Positions 17,064 through 25,119 of a stretch of DNA of 64,000 nucleotides are shown here, piece after piece (positions within the stretch are counted from its first letter, which is position 1; every line of letters starts with the position of its first letter). The notes under the pieces were generated by a model, which saw nothing but the letters and a program-made list of their open reading frames with translations, was not told the origin of the DNA and did no database searches. This DNA comes from Marinomonas foliarum. Lineage in GTDB: Bacteria > Pseudomonadota > Gammaproteobacteria > Pseudomonadales > Marinomonadaceae. A program made the position numbers and the translations under genes. The stretch lies in contig NZ_QPJQ01000018.1 of assembly GCF_003337275.1 (NCBI RefSeq), forward strand, positions 1 to 64,000. The letters run 5' to 3'.

Positions 17064-17912
17064 ATGACAACACATTTAGACATCAGCCATGTTTCTATTG
17101 AGTTTCCTACACCAAAAGGGCCTTTTAAAGCCCTTGATAATGTCAGCCTGAAAATACAGAAAGGCGAGTTTGTTTCTCTTATTGGACATTCTGGCTGTGG
17201 TAAATCGACTGTCCTTAATATCGTTGCTGGTTTGTATGACGCAACAGAAGGCGGCATTTTATTGGATGGTCGTGAAGTAAAAGGGCCGGGTCCAGAACGT
17301 GCGGTGGTTTTTCAAAACCATTCTTTACTGCCTTGGTTAACCTCTTATCAGAATGTCGAATTGGCAGTGAAACAGGTTTTTCGCAAAACTAAATCGAAGA
17401 AAGAAATGCATGACTGGATCATGCATAACTTAGAGTTAGTACACATGACGCACGCAGCGGACAAACGCCCAGATGAAATCTCTGGCGGTATGAAACAGCG
17501 TGTTGGTATTGCCAGAGCCTTGGCGATGGAGCCTAGTGTTTTACTGATGGATGAGCCTTTCGGAGCATTAGATGCTTTGACTCGGGCACACCTTCAAGAT
17601 TCGTTGATGGAGATTCAAAAAGATCTCAACAACACTGTGATTATGATCACTCACGATGTAGACGAAGCTGTGTTGCTGTCGGATCGTATTGTGATGATGA
17701 CTAATGGCCCAGCAGCAACAGTAGGGGAAATTCTGCATGTTGATCTTGAGCGTCCTCGTGAACGTCTGGCCTTAGCGAATGACCCAAGGTACGTGGATTA
17801 TCGGACCCAAGTGTTGACCTTCTTATATGAAAAACAACGCAAAGTTGAACCTATTCAGCCTGCTGTGAAAACTAAAAAAACGGCCATTAACGCCAAGGTT
17901 GCTAATGCCTAG
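17064..17912 (+). CDS. nrtC: Nitrate ABC transporter ATP-binding protein
   Basis: A 282-residue ATPase. Walker A is G-H-S-G-C-G-K-S-T (about 42-50), signature I-S-G-G-M-K-Q-R near 138 and Walker B L-L-M-D-E-P near 160. It lacks the extra NrtA-like domain of cyanobacterial NrtC, so it is the short NrtD/NasD form. A good AGGAG site precedes the ATG. Its last 8 bases overlap the next gene, implying translational coupling. Confidence 0.92.
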   Translation: MTTHLDISHVSIEFPTPKGPFKALDNVSLKIQKGEFVSLIGHSGCGKSTVLNIVAGLYDATEGGILLDGREVKGPGPERAVVFQNHSLLPWLTSYQNVELAVKQVFRKTKSKKEMHDWIMHNLELVHMTHAADKRPDEISGGMKQRVGIARALAMEPSVLLMDEPFGALDALTRAHLQDSLMEIQKDLNNTVIMITHDVDEAVLLSDRIVMMTNGPAATVGEILHVDLERPRERLALANDPRYVDYRTQVLTFLYEKQRKVEPIQPAVKTKKTAINAKVANA

Positions 17913-19146
17913 TCTTATTTCTCAGTCGGAGAAACGCCGTCTCGTCATTGTTGGTGCAGGGATGGCTGGCAGCAAGCTTGCGCACGATTTCGAAAAGGCG
18001 CATGGCGATGAGTACCAAATAGTTTTGATTGGTGAGGAATCCAGAGTTGGCTACAACAGAATCATGCTGTCTTCTTTGTTGGCGAATGATATTTCTGATA
18101 CCGAAATGCCATTAGTTGATACACAGAAGATGCAAGAAGATGGCGTTGATATTGTGTCCAATGATCCCGCTATTAAGGTGGACTTGAAAAATAAAACGAT
18201 CTTATTAGCCAGTGGAAAAAGCATTATATACGACCAATTAGTGCTAGCCACTGGCTCTAGGGCAAGTGTGTTGCCAATCCATGGCTCGTCTGCCCCCAAT
18301 GTTATGGGGTTTCGTACTTGGAGTGATGTGGATGTCATGACCCAATTAGACGGTCGTCGATCTGTTTGTATTATAGGTGGTGGCTTGTTAGGCCTAGAAG
18401 CCGCAGTGGGTTTGGTGAAACGTGGTCACAAGGTTGTGGTGTTTCATCGTTCTAGTTGGTTGTTAAATCGCCAGCTAGACGAAGAATCAGCTGAGCTTTT
18501 GCTTAATAGACTTGAGCAAATGGGTATTGAGTTTCGTCTTGGTGAGTCACCAGAGTCCTTTTTGCAAACGGATGACGGTCGAGTGTCCCATGTGGTTTGT
18601 AAGAAGGGTGAGAAGTTAAGTGTCGATCTAGTCGTAATGGCAGCGGGAATTTCGCCGGAAATCGCTTTAGCCAAGTCTGCTGGATTAAAAACAGATAGAG
18701 CTATTTTAGTTAATGAGCAAATGCAGACTTCCCATGTAGATGTTTTTGCATTGGGAGAATGTTGTGAATTTGATCGACAAACCTTTGGTTTAGTTGCGCC
18801 TATTTGGACACAAATTAACGTCTTGATGAAGGTATTGGTCGGGAAAGAGGCTGCGTTTGTGGTAGAGCCTACACCGACTAAGTTGAAGGTGTCTGGCGTG
18901 AACCTTTTTTCAGTCGGTAAGATTCAACCCTCAGAAGAAGACAGCTGCATCCTTTTCAAAGATGTTAGTGCAAATCATTACCGCAAACTGGTAGTCAACG
19001 GTGGCTTACTGGTTGGCGCAATTCTATATGGCAACGTCGCCGATGGGAGCTGGTATTTCCAGCTTATTCAAAATAAGACCAATGTCTCTAATATGCTGGA
19101 TTTACTGGTATTTGGCGAAGCGTATTGCTGTCCTCAAGTGGCCTGA
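17905..19146 (+). CDS. FAD-dependent NAD(P)H oxidoreductase, probable nitrate reductase electron-transfer subunit
   Basis: About 413 residues with two dinucleotide-binding folds (V-I-V-G-A-G-M-A-G at the N-terminus, I-I-G-G-G-L-L-G-L-E in the middle) and a rubredoxin-reductase-like C-terminus. It is a paralogue of the N-terminal half of NirB encoded next. It lacks the [2Fe-2S] domain, but NasA carries one at its C-terminus, so this protein is likely to pass NAD(P)H electrons to NasA, as NasB/NasC do. The frame opens with TTG at 17899; AAGG upstream favours ATG 17905. Confidence 0.8.
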   Translation: MPSLISQSEKRRLVIVGAGMAGSKLAHDFEKAHGDEYQIVLIGEESRVGYNRIMLSSLLANDISDTEMPLVDTQKMQEDGVDIVSNDPAIKVDLKNKTILLASGKSIIYDQLVLATGSRASVLPIHGSSAPNVMGFRTWSDVDVMTQLDGRRSVCIIGGGLLGLEAAVGLVKRGHKVVVFHRSSWLLNRQLDEESAELLLNRLEQMGIEFRLGESPESFLQTDDGRVSHVVCKKGEKLSVDLVVMAAGISPEIALAKSAGLKTDRAILVNEQMQTSHVDVFALGECCEFDRQTFGLVAPIWTQINVLMKVLVGKEAAFVVEPTPTKLKVSGVNLFSVGKIQPSEEDSCILFKDVSANHYRKLVVNGGLLVGAILYGNVADGSWYFQLIQNKTNVSNMLDLLVFGEAYCCPQVA

Positions 19147-19151
19147 ATTAA

Positions 19152-19179
19152 GCCGTTTAGGCGTTGCTAGCCGTTAGGC
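19152..19179 (+). repeat. Tandem mini-palindromes upstream of nirB
   Basis: Two similar short inverted repeats, GCCGTTTAGGC (19152-19162) and GCCGTTAGGC (19170-19179), lie in the 70-base gap before nirB. Each can fold with a 3-bp GC stem. They could be a small processing or binding site; there is no T-run, so they are not a terminator. Confidence 0.3.
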
Positions 19180-19216
19180 ATGTTACTTCAATAAGAGTTA
19201 TTGCAAGGGGAATAAA

Positions 19217-21775
19217 ATGACGTCAACAGTGTCTTTTCTTAATACTAAACCTCATCTAGTGGTAATCGGTAATGGTATGGTTGGCCACCATTTTGTCGAG
19301 CAAATGATTGACCAAGGTGGCCATGACACATTCCAAATTACGGTGTTTGGTGAAGAGTCGTACTTAGCCTATGACCGTGTGCATCTAAGTGAATATTTTA
19401 CTGGCAAAGGTGCGGCTGATTTGGCCATGACAGATGGTACTTTATATAGTGAACATGGTGTGCGTTATTTTACCAATAGCTTGGTGACCGAGATCGATCG
19501 TGAGGCGAAGCAGTTAATACTGAAAGATGGTAAGTCATTGTCCTATGACAAGCTTGTACTGGCGACGGGGTCTTACCCTTTTGTTCCACCTATTCCTGGT
19601 CATAAACGTGATAACACCTTTGTTTATCGCACTCTTGATGATCTTGACGCGATTAGAGCTTGTGCGAAACAAGTAACAAGAGGCACGGTTGTCGGTGGTG
19701 GTTTATTGGGGTTGGAAGCGGCTAATGCGCTTAAAAATCTTGGTTTGGAAACCAGTGTTGTGGAATTTGCGCCACGCTTAATGCCGGTTCAATTAGATGA
19801 AAAGGGCGGCGCGGTTCTTAAAGAAATGATCGAAGGCTTAGATGTGAAGGTGTACACCGACACAGCGACAAAAGAGGTTGTTGATGGAGAATCTGCTTTT
19901 CACCGGATGAACTTTGCTGATGGCTCTCACCTTGAAACCGATCTGATTTTGTTCTCTGCAGGTATTCGTCCGCAGGATGCGTTGGCGCATCAATCCGGTT
20001 TAAGCGTGGGTGAGCGTGGCGGCATTAGTGTGAACAATCATTGCCAAACCAGTGATGAGGATATTTATGCCATTGGCGAATGTGCGCTGTGGAATAATCG
20101 TATTTTTGGTTTGGTCGCACCGGGTTATTCAATGGCAAAATCTGCAGCAGGGCATCTTATGGGTGATGCGGGTGTGACTTTCACTGGCGCAGACATGAGT
20201 ACGAAACTGAAATTACTGGGCTGCGATGTGGGTTCAGTTGGTGATGCACATGCTCAGACTCAAGGTTGCAAAGTTTTTGTCTATCAAGATGAAATAAGTC
20301 AGAGCTATCGAAAAATGGTGGTGTCTGAGGACGGCAAAAAGCTCCTAGGAGCTGTCTTGGTGGGCGACAATAGTTATTACGATACCTTGTTGCAATATTA
20401 TCTCAATGCCATTGATTTACCGGAGCAAGCACAAGCGCTTATTTTGCCCGCTATGGCTGATGTACCAGTTGGCTTAGGTGTGGATGCTTTGCCAGCGACC
20501 GCATCAATTTGTAGCTGCCATAACGTGTCCAAGCAAGATATTAACGATGCTGTTTGTAGTGGTGCTTTGTCCGTTAGTGATGTGAAAGGCACTACGAACG
20601 CAGGAACGGGTTGTGGTGGTTGTGCGGCGTTATTGAAAAAAGTCGTCGACAATGAATTGTTAGCCTTGGGTGTTGAGGTCAGCACAGATATTTGTGAGCA
20701 CTTTGCTTATACCCGCCAAGATTTATACAATCTCGTTAAAATTGGTGAAATTAAAACCTTTAGTGAGTTACTGAAAGTACACGGAAAAGGTCATGGTTGC
20801 GAAATTTGTAAACCCGCTGTGGGTTCTATTCTTGCCAGTGTTTGGAATGATTATGTGTTGAAAAAAGAACACATTAGCTTGCAAGACACCAATGATCGCT
20901 TTCTGGCTAATATGCAAAAAGATGGGACCTACTCTATTGTGCCGCGTATTCCCGGTGGGGAAATAACCCCTGATAGATTAATCGTATTGGGCGAAGTAGC
21001 AAAAGAATACGGCTTATACACCAAGGTAACGGGTGGCCAACGTATTGATTTGTTTGGTGCCACTCTGCCGCAATTACCTGAAATTTGGGAAAAGTTAATC
21101 GCCGCGGGTTTTGAAACCGGTCAAGCCTATGGAAAATCCTTGCGTACTGTGAAGTCCTGCGTCGGTAGCACTTGGTGCCGTTATGGAGTGAATGACAGCA
21201 TGAAGATGGCGATCGATTTAGAGAATCGTTATAAGGGCTTGCGCTCGCCTCATAAAATCAAATTTGCGGTTTCTGGTTGTACACGAGAATGCGCGGAAGC
21301 TCAGAGCAAAGACATTGGTGTGATCGCCACAGAAGGCGGTTGGAATTTATACGTTTGTGGAAATGGTGGCATGAAACCGCGTCACGGAGATTTGTTTGCC
21401 AAAGATTTGGACGATGAAACCTTGGTGAAATACATTGACCGCGTATTGATGTTTTACACCAAAACCGCTGATCGCTTGCAGCGTACTTCTGTTTGGATGG
21501 ACGGTCTAGAAGGCGGATTGGACTATCTTAAAGAGGTGGTGATTAACGACAAACTGGGCTTATGTGTAGAGCTTGAAGCGAGTATGCAGCACGTTGTAAA
21601 TACCTTCCAGTGCGAATGGAAAACCACGTTAGAAGATCCTGAAGCGCTAAAAACCTTCCGACAATTTGTGAATTATGAAGGAAGTGATAGTAACGTAGTT
21701 TTTGTTGAAGAGCGTGATCAAATGCGCCCAGCAACCGAATCAGAAAAACAGCAATTAATTGCGAAGGTAGGCTAA
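19217..21775 (+). CDS. nirB: Assimilatory nitrite reductase [NAD(P)H] large subunit
   Basis: An 852-residue cytoplasmic enzyme that reduces nitrite to ammonium. In order: FAD and NAD(P)H-binding domains (about 1-310), rubredoxin-reductase-like dimer region, a BFD-type [2Fe-2S] domain (I-C-S-C-H-N near 430, C-G-G-C near 465), a second cysteine-bearing segment, and the sulfite/nitrite reductase half with the [4Fe-4S]-siroheme cysteines C-V-G-S-T-W-C (about 648) and C-T-R-E-C (about 688). nirD follows 4 bases later. Confidence 0.95.
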   Translation: MTSTVSFLNTKPHLVVIGNGMVGHHFVEQMIDQGGHDTFQITVFGEESYLAYDRVHLSEYFTGKGAADLAMTDGTLYSEHGVRYFTNSLVTEIDREAKQLILKDGKSLSYDKLVLATGSYPFVPPIPGHKRDNTFVYRTLDDLDAIRACAKQVTRGTVVGGGLLGLEAANALKNLGLETSVVEFAPRLMPVQLDEKGGAVLKEMIEGLDVKVYTDTATKEVVDGESAFHRMNFADGSHLETDLILFSAGIRPQDALAHQSGLSVGERGGISVNNHCQTSDEDIYAIGECALWNNRIFGLVAPGYSMAKSAAGHLMGDAGVTFTGADMSTKLKLLGCDVGSVGDAHAQTQGCKVFVYQDEISQSYRKMVVSEDGKKLLGAVLVGDNSYYDTLLQYYLNAIDLPEQAQALILPAMADVPVGLGVDALPATASICSCHNVSKQDINDAVCSGALSVSDVKGTTNAGTGCGGCAALLKKVVDNELLALGVEVSTDICEHFAYTRQDLYNLVKIGEIKTFSELLKVHGKGHGCEICKPAVGSILASVWNDYVLKKEHISLQDTNDRFLANMQKDGTYSIVPRIPGGEITPDRLIVLGEVAKEYGLYTKVTGGQRIDLFGATLPQLPEIWEKLIAAGFETGQAYGKSLRTVKSCVGSTWCRYGVNDSMKMAIDLENRYKGLRSPHKIKFAVSGCTRECAEAQSKDIGVIATEGGWNLYVCGNGGMKPRHGDLFAKDLDDETLVKYIDRVLMFYTKTADRLQRTSVWMDGLEGGLDYLKEVVINDKLGLCVELEASMQHVVNTFQCEWKTTLEDPEALKTFRQFVNYEGSDSNVVFVEERDQMRPATESEKQQLIAKVG

Positions 21776-21779
21776 TACG

Positions 21780-22112
21780 ATGACGACGCCATGGAAATTA
21801 ATTTGTGAACAAGAAGATCTAATAGAAGGAGCTGGTGTTGCTGCTATGTTGAATGGTGAGCAAGTGGCTATCTTCTATATTCCTGAATCGGATAGTAAAG
21901 TATTTGTGCTTGGAAATTGGGACCCTGTTGGAAAGGCGAATGTACTATCCCGTGGTTTGATAGCGCATTTACAGGAGCAGTGGGTGGTGGCTAGCCCTTT
22001 GTACAAGCAACACTTTGTATTGGCATCGGGCGAATGCCTTGAAGAAAATGTTCAGGTGCCCCATTGGCCAGCTAAATTAGAAGGCGGTCATGTGTTTGTT
22101 GCGGCACACTAA
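21780..22112 (+). CDS. nirD: Nitrite reductase small subunit
   Basis: A 110-residue Rieske-fold protein. As in other NirD proteins the C-x-H pairs that hold a Rieske cluster are missing, so it carries no Fe-S centre and acts as a structural partner of NirB. It starts 4 bases after nirB. No intrinsic terminator follows directly, so nrtABC-nirBD transcripts may read into the nasA leader. Confidence 0.92.
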   Translation: MTTPWKLICEQEDLIEGAGVAAMLNGEQVAIFYIPESDSKVFVLGNWDPVGKANVLSRGLIAHLQEQWVVASPLYKQHFVLASGECLEENVQVPHWPAKLEGGHVFVAAH

Positions 22113-22120
22113 TTAAGAAT

Positions 22121-22140
22121 TGGTGCACCAAAATGGTCTC
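22121..22140 (+). promoter_or_regulatory. NtrC-like enhancer site upstream of nasA
   Basis: TGCACC-N5-GGTCTC at 22124-22140 matches one full NtrC half-site and part of the other, and is also embedded in the palindrome TGGTGCACCA (22121-22130). It sits about 150 bp before the predicted nasA start. Confidence 0.55.
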
Positions 22141-22198
22141 TTTGCACTGTTTAAGCGCTTCGTAAAGTCGGTATTTTATAGTTCCTATGAAGTGAACC

Positions 22199-22243
22199 AA
22201 TTGCCAGGCTAGTAAAGCTCGGCAATGACACAACTGAATGTGT
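22199..22243 (+). other. Two adjacent hairpins upstream of the nasA promoter
   Basis: The first pairs ATTGCC (22200-22205) with GGCAAT (22221-22226), with an inner GGCT/AGCT stem. The second is ACACA-ACTGAA-TGTGT at 22228-22243, a perfect 5-bp stem whose six-base loop has A1 and G4, like an ANTAR target. Both lie upstream of the sigma-54 start, so they would be in RNA only if transcription reads through from nirD. The nonamer ACTGAATGT recurs in the nrtA leader at 14496-14504. Confidence 0.4.
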
Positions 22244-22253
22244 TTTTAAAAGT

Positions 22254-22269
22254 TGGCTTATTAATTGCT
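22254..22269 (+). promoter_or_regulatory. Sigma-54 promoter of nasA
   Basis: TGGCTT-N5-TTGCT; GG at 22255-22256 and GC at 22267-22268 are 10 apart. The start would be near 22280. The bases that follow resemble those after the nrtA promoter, which supports both calls. Confidence 0.72.
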
Positions 22270-22337
22270 TTATAAAGATCACTGATGCACCGTAAACCGA
22301 CGATGGCTTACACATAAAGCATACAGATATTACAAAA

Positions 22338-22349
22338 GGCAACGAGGCC
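22338..22349 (+). promoter_or_regulatory. ANTAR-type hexaloop hairpin (P2) in the nasA leader
   Basis: GGC-AACGAG-GCC: a 3-bp GC stem and a six-base loop with A1 and G4. Its 3' arm GCC (22347-22349) is part of the 5' arm of the terminator starting at 22346, so forming one prevents the other. A matching P1 is not clear; GTAA/TTAC arms at 22292-22311 enclosing a GACGAT loop, or a weak ACAGAT loop at 22323-22328, are candidates. Confidence 0.55.
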
Positions 22350-22387
22350 CAATCACTTTTTCCTAAAAGTGATTGGGCCTTTTTTTG
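22346..22387 (+). terminator. Conditional intrinsic terminator in the nasA leader
   Basis: A perfect 15-bp stem (GGCCCAATCACTTTT with its complement) and TCCT loop, then a run of seven T ending at 22386. It lies 33 bases upstream of nasA and overlaps the P2 hairpin, so nasA expression should need antitermination. Confidence 0.88.
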
Positions 22388-22419
22388 TCTTTAAAAAAGT
22401 AAACGTGTGAGGAGTTTCC

Positions 22420-25119
22420 ATGACGGCAACGATGATGACAGCAACAAGTGCTAAAACGACTTGTCCATATTGCGGTGTTGGATGTGGCGTAAATCTGACT
22501 CTTCCATATTCGGCAAATGAAGCGGTTCCACCAGTGTCTGGTGACTTGGAGCATCCGGCTAATTTTGGGCGTTTATGTGTGAAAGGCAGCAGTCTTGCGC
22601 AAACGATCCAATCGGATGATCGCTTATTAACGCCTATGGTTGGTGGTCATCCTGTTGCTTGGGAATCGGCTATTAAAACAGTAAGCGCGAAAATTGCTCA
22701 AGTCGTAAAAGATCATGGCCCTGACGCTTTTGCTTTTTATCTGTCTGGTCAAATTCTCACTGAAGATTATTACGTGGCAAATAAGCTTGCCAAAGGTTTT
22801 ATTGGTACTGCCAACGTGGATACCAATTCTCGTCTGTGCATGGCGTCTGCCGTGGTTGGCTACAAACGCGCCTTTGGCTCAGACACTGTGCCTTGTAATT
22901 ATGAAGATCTAGAGCTCTGCGATTTATTGATTATGGTTGGGTCGAATGCCGCATGGACACATCCGATTTTATATCAACGTATTGCCGCAGCGAAAAAACA
23001 GCGCCCTAACATGAAGGTGGTGGTAATTGATCCAAGAGAAACAGCGACTTGTGATATTTCAGACTTGCATTTGGCGATTAAGCCTGGAAGTGACGCGGCG
23101 ATTTTTTCCTTCCTATTAAGCGATTCCGTTCAGGCTGGCATTTTGGATCAGGGCTTTGTTGCGAATCATACCAATGGATTTAAGGCTGCTTTAGCGCAAG
23201 CGAATGAGTCGACACCGAGTTTATCTTTGACGGCAGATTTTTGTGAGGTCAGTGAGCAAGATTTAGCAAGTTTAGTTGACTGGTGGCGTGACACGGCAAA
23301 GACTATCACCTTTTATTCTCAAGGGGTGAATCAGTCTTCCTCTGGCGTTGATAAATGCAATGCGATTATTAATTGTCATTTGGCCACTGGGCGTATTGGC
23401 AAAGAAGGCGCTGGACCTTTTTCTATTACGGGTCAACCTAATGCGATGGGCGGGCGAGAAGTTGGCGGCTTGGCCAATCAATTGGCTGCTCATATGGACT
23501 TTGCCACACCGGGTGCACAGGATTTGGTGCAGCGTTTTTGGCAAGCGTCGAATATGGCAACAAAGGACGGTTTAAAAGCCGTCGACTTATTTCAGGCCAT
23601 GGAGGAAGGCAAGGTCAAAGTGGTGTGGATTATGTCGACTAATCCCATGGTGAGTTTACCTGATACCGCTCAAGTCCGACGCGCGCTGGAAAAATGCGAG
23701 CTGGTGATTGTCAGCGATTGCAAGGCACATACGGATACAACTGCCATGGCGGATGTTCTATTTCCTGCGACGGGCTGGAGTGAAAAAGACGGTACGGTGA
23801 CGAATTCAGAGCGCCGTATTTCTCGCCAACGAGGTTTATTACCTGCACCAGGTGAAGCCAAGCATGATTGGTGGGCAATCTGTGAAGTCGCCAAAAGCCT
23901 TGGTTTTCAGTCAGCGTTTTCCTATCAAAGTGTTCATGAAATCTTTGCAGAGCATGCCGCTTTGTCGGCCTTTGAAAATAATGGCAGACGTGATTTTGAT
24001 ATTGGTCATTTTAGCCAGATAAGTAAGGCTGAATATGACGCACTTATTCCAGTGCAATGGCCTGTGCCAGAAGGTCGACCTGAAGGCACCAAGCGCATGT
24101 TTGAAGATGGGCGTTTCTTTACCTCAGATGGGCGAGCACGATTTATTGCGATTACACCAAGTTTTCCAAAGAGCCGAGCTTCACAAGAATGGCCTTTCAC
24201 CTTAAATACCGGACGAGTACGAGATCAGTGGCACACCATGACGAGGACAGGAGATGCTGCGTCTTTAGCTAAGCATACAGCGCAACCCTATGTAGAGATT
24301 CATCCCAAAGATGCGAAACGTCTTGCTATTAAAGATAAAGCCTTAGTGCGTCTTACTTCACCGTACGGAGAGGCTTTGCTAAAAGCTAAAGTGAGTCGAG
24401 CGGTTGCGCTTGGCAATGTGTTTGCTCCTATTCACTGGACGCAACAATTTGCCAATGCGTCTGTGGTATCAAACCTTATCCCGCAGGTGGTTGATCCTTT
24501 GTCAGGGCAGCCAGAATCTAAACATGCTCAGGTACGGCTAGAAGCGGTAGGTGGTATTTGCTATGGCTTGATTATCTCAGCTGTGCCGCTTGTCTTATCG
24601 GATTGTTTGTATTGGTGCCAAGTACCTTCTGAGCGAGGTTATCACTACGAAGTAGTTTGGCCTAGCGGACAAACGCAAGCTTCGCTTAAGTTAATAGATG
24701 TAGGGCAGAGTCAAGATCTAGCTGAAAAAGCAGAATGGCTGGAGTATTCAAATCCAATCACACAGCAAATTCGATTGGCCAAGTTGGTTGATCAAAAACT
24801 TACCTTGCTTATATATTCGCATCCGCAGCCAGAATCACTCGTGGCCGATTGGTTAATCTCTAAGTTGGCAATAAATACGTCGCTGTCAGCACAAGATCGT
24901 TTGGCAATTTTGGTGGGCATTCCAGCAAACCTTGAAGATAAAGGTGACATTGTTTGTTCTTGTTATCAAATCGGTAGCAAGCAAATTGAAAAGGCTGTTA
25001 CGTCAGGTGTTTGTTCCGTGGATGGATTGGGAGCCAGGTTGAAATGTGGTACCAATTGCGGCTCTTGTCTCCCTGAATTAAAACGTTTTATTCCCACTGT
25101 GGCGGAGTTATCAGTATGA
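22420..25119 (+). CDS. nasA: Assimilatory nitrate reductase catalytic subunit
   Basis: An 899-residue molybdopterin enzyme that reduces nitrate to nitrite in the cytoplasm. The N-terminal [4Fe-4S] motif C-P-Y-C-G-V-G-C (about 15-22) with a later Cys, the bis-MGD-binding body and the molybdopterin dinucleotide-binding domain (about 590-700) are in place. A BFD-type [2Fe-2S] domain closes the protein (C-S-C near 847 and C-G-T-N-C-G-S-C near 880). No signal peptide. GAGGAG precedes the ATG. The next gene overlaps by 4 bases. Confidence 0.95.
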   Translation: MTATMMTATSAKTTCPYCGVGCGVNLTLPYSANEAVPPVSGDLEHPANFGRLCVKGSSLAQTIQSDDRLLTPMVGGHPVAWESAIKTVSAKIAQVVKDHGPDAFAFYLSGQILTEDYYVANKLAKGFIGTANVDTNSRLCMASAVVGYKRAFGSDTVPCNYEDLELCDLLIMVGSNAAWTHPILYQRIAAAKKQRPNMKVVVIDPRETATCDISDLHLAIKPGSDAAIFSFLLSDSVQAGILDQGFVANHTNGFKAALAQANESTPSLSLTADFCEVSEQDLASLVDWWRDTAKTITFYSQGVNQSSSGVDKCNAIINCHLATGRIGKEGAGPFSITGQPNAMGGREVGGLANQLAAHMDFATPGAQDLVQRFWQASNMATKDGLKAVDLFQAMEEGKVKVVWIMSTNPMVSLPDTAQVRRALEKCELVIVSDCKAHTDTTAMADVLFPATGWSEKDGTVTNSERRISRQRGLLPAPGEAKHDWWAICEVAKSLGFQSAFSYQSVHEIFAEHAALSAFENNGRRDFDIGHFSQISKAEYDALIPVQWPVPEGRPEGTKRMFEDGRFFTSDGRARFIAITPSFPKSRASQEWPFTLNTGRVRDQWHTMTRTGDAASLAKHTAQPYVEIHPKDAKRLAIKDKALVRLTSPYGEALLKAKVSRAVALGNVFAPIHWTQQFANASVVSNLIPQVVDPLSGQPESKHAQVRLEAVGGICYGLIISAVPLVLSDCLYWCQVPSERGYHYEVVWPSGQTQASLKLIDVGQSQDLAEKAEWLEYSNPITQQIRLAKLVDQKLTLLIYSHPQPESLVADWLISKLAINTSLSAQDRLAILVGIPANLEDKGDIVCSCYQIGSKQIEKAVTSGVCSVDGLGARLKCGTNCGSCLPELKRFIPTVAELSV

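Noticed and set aside
21780-22112. Rieske [2Fe-2S] protein
   Set aside because: The C-x-H ligand pairs are missing, as is usual for NirD.
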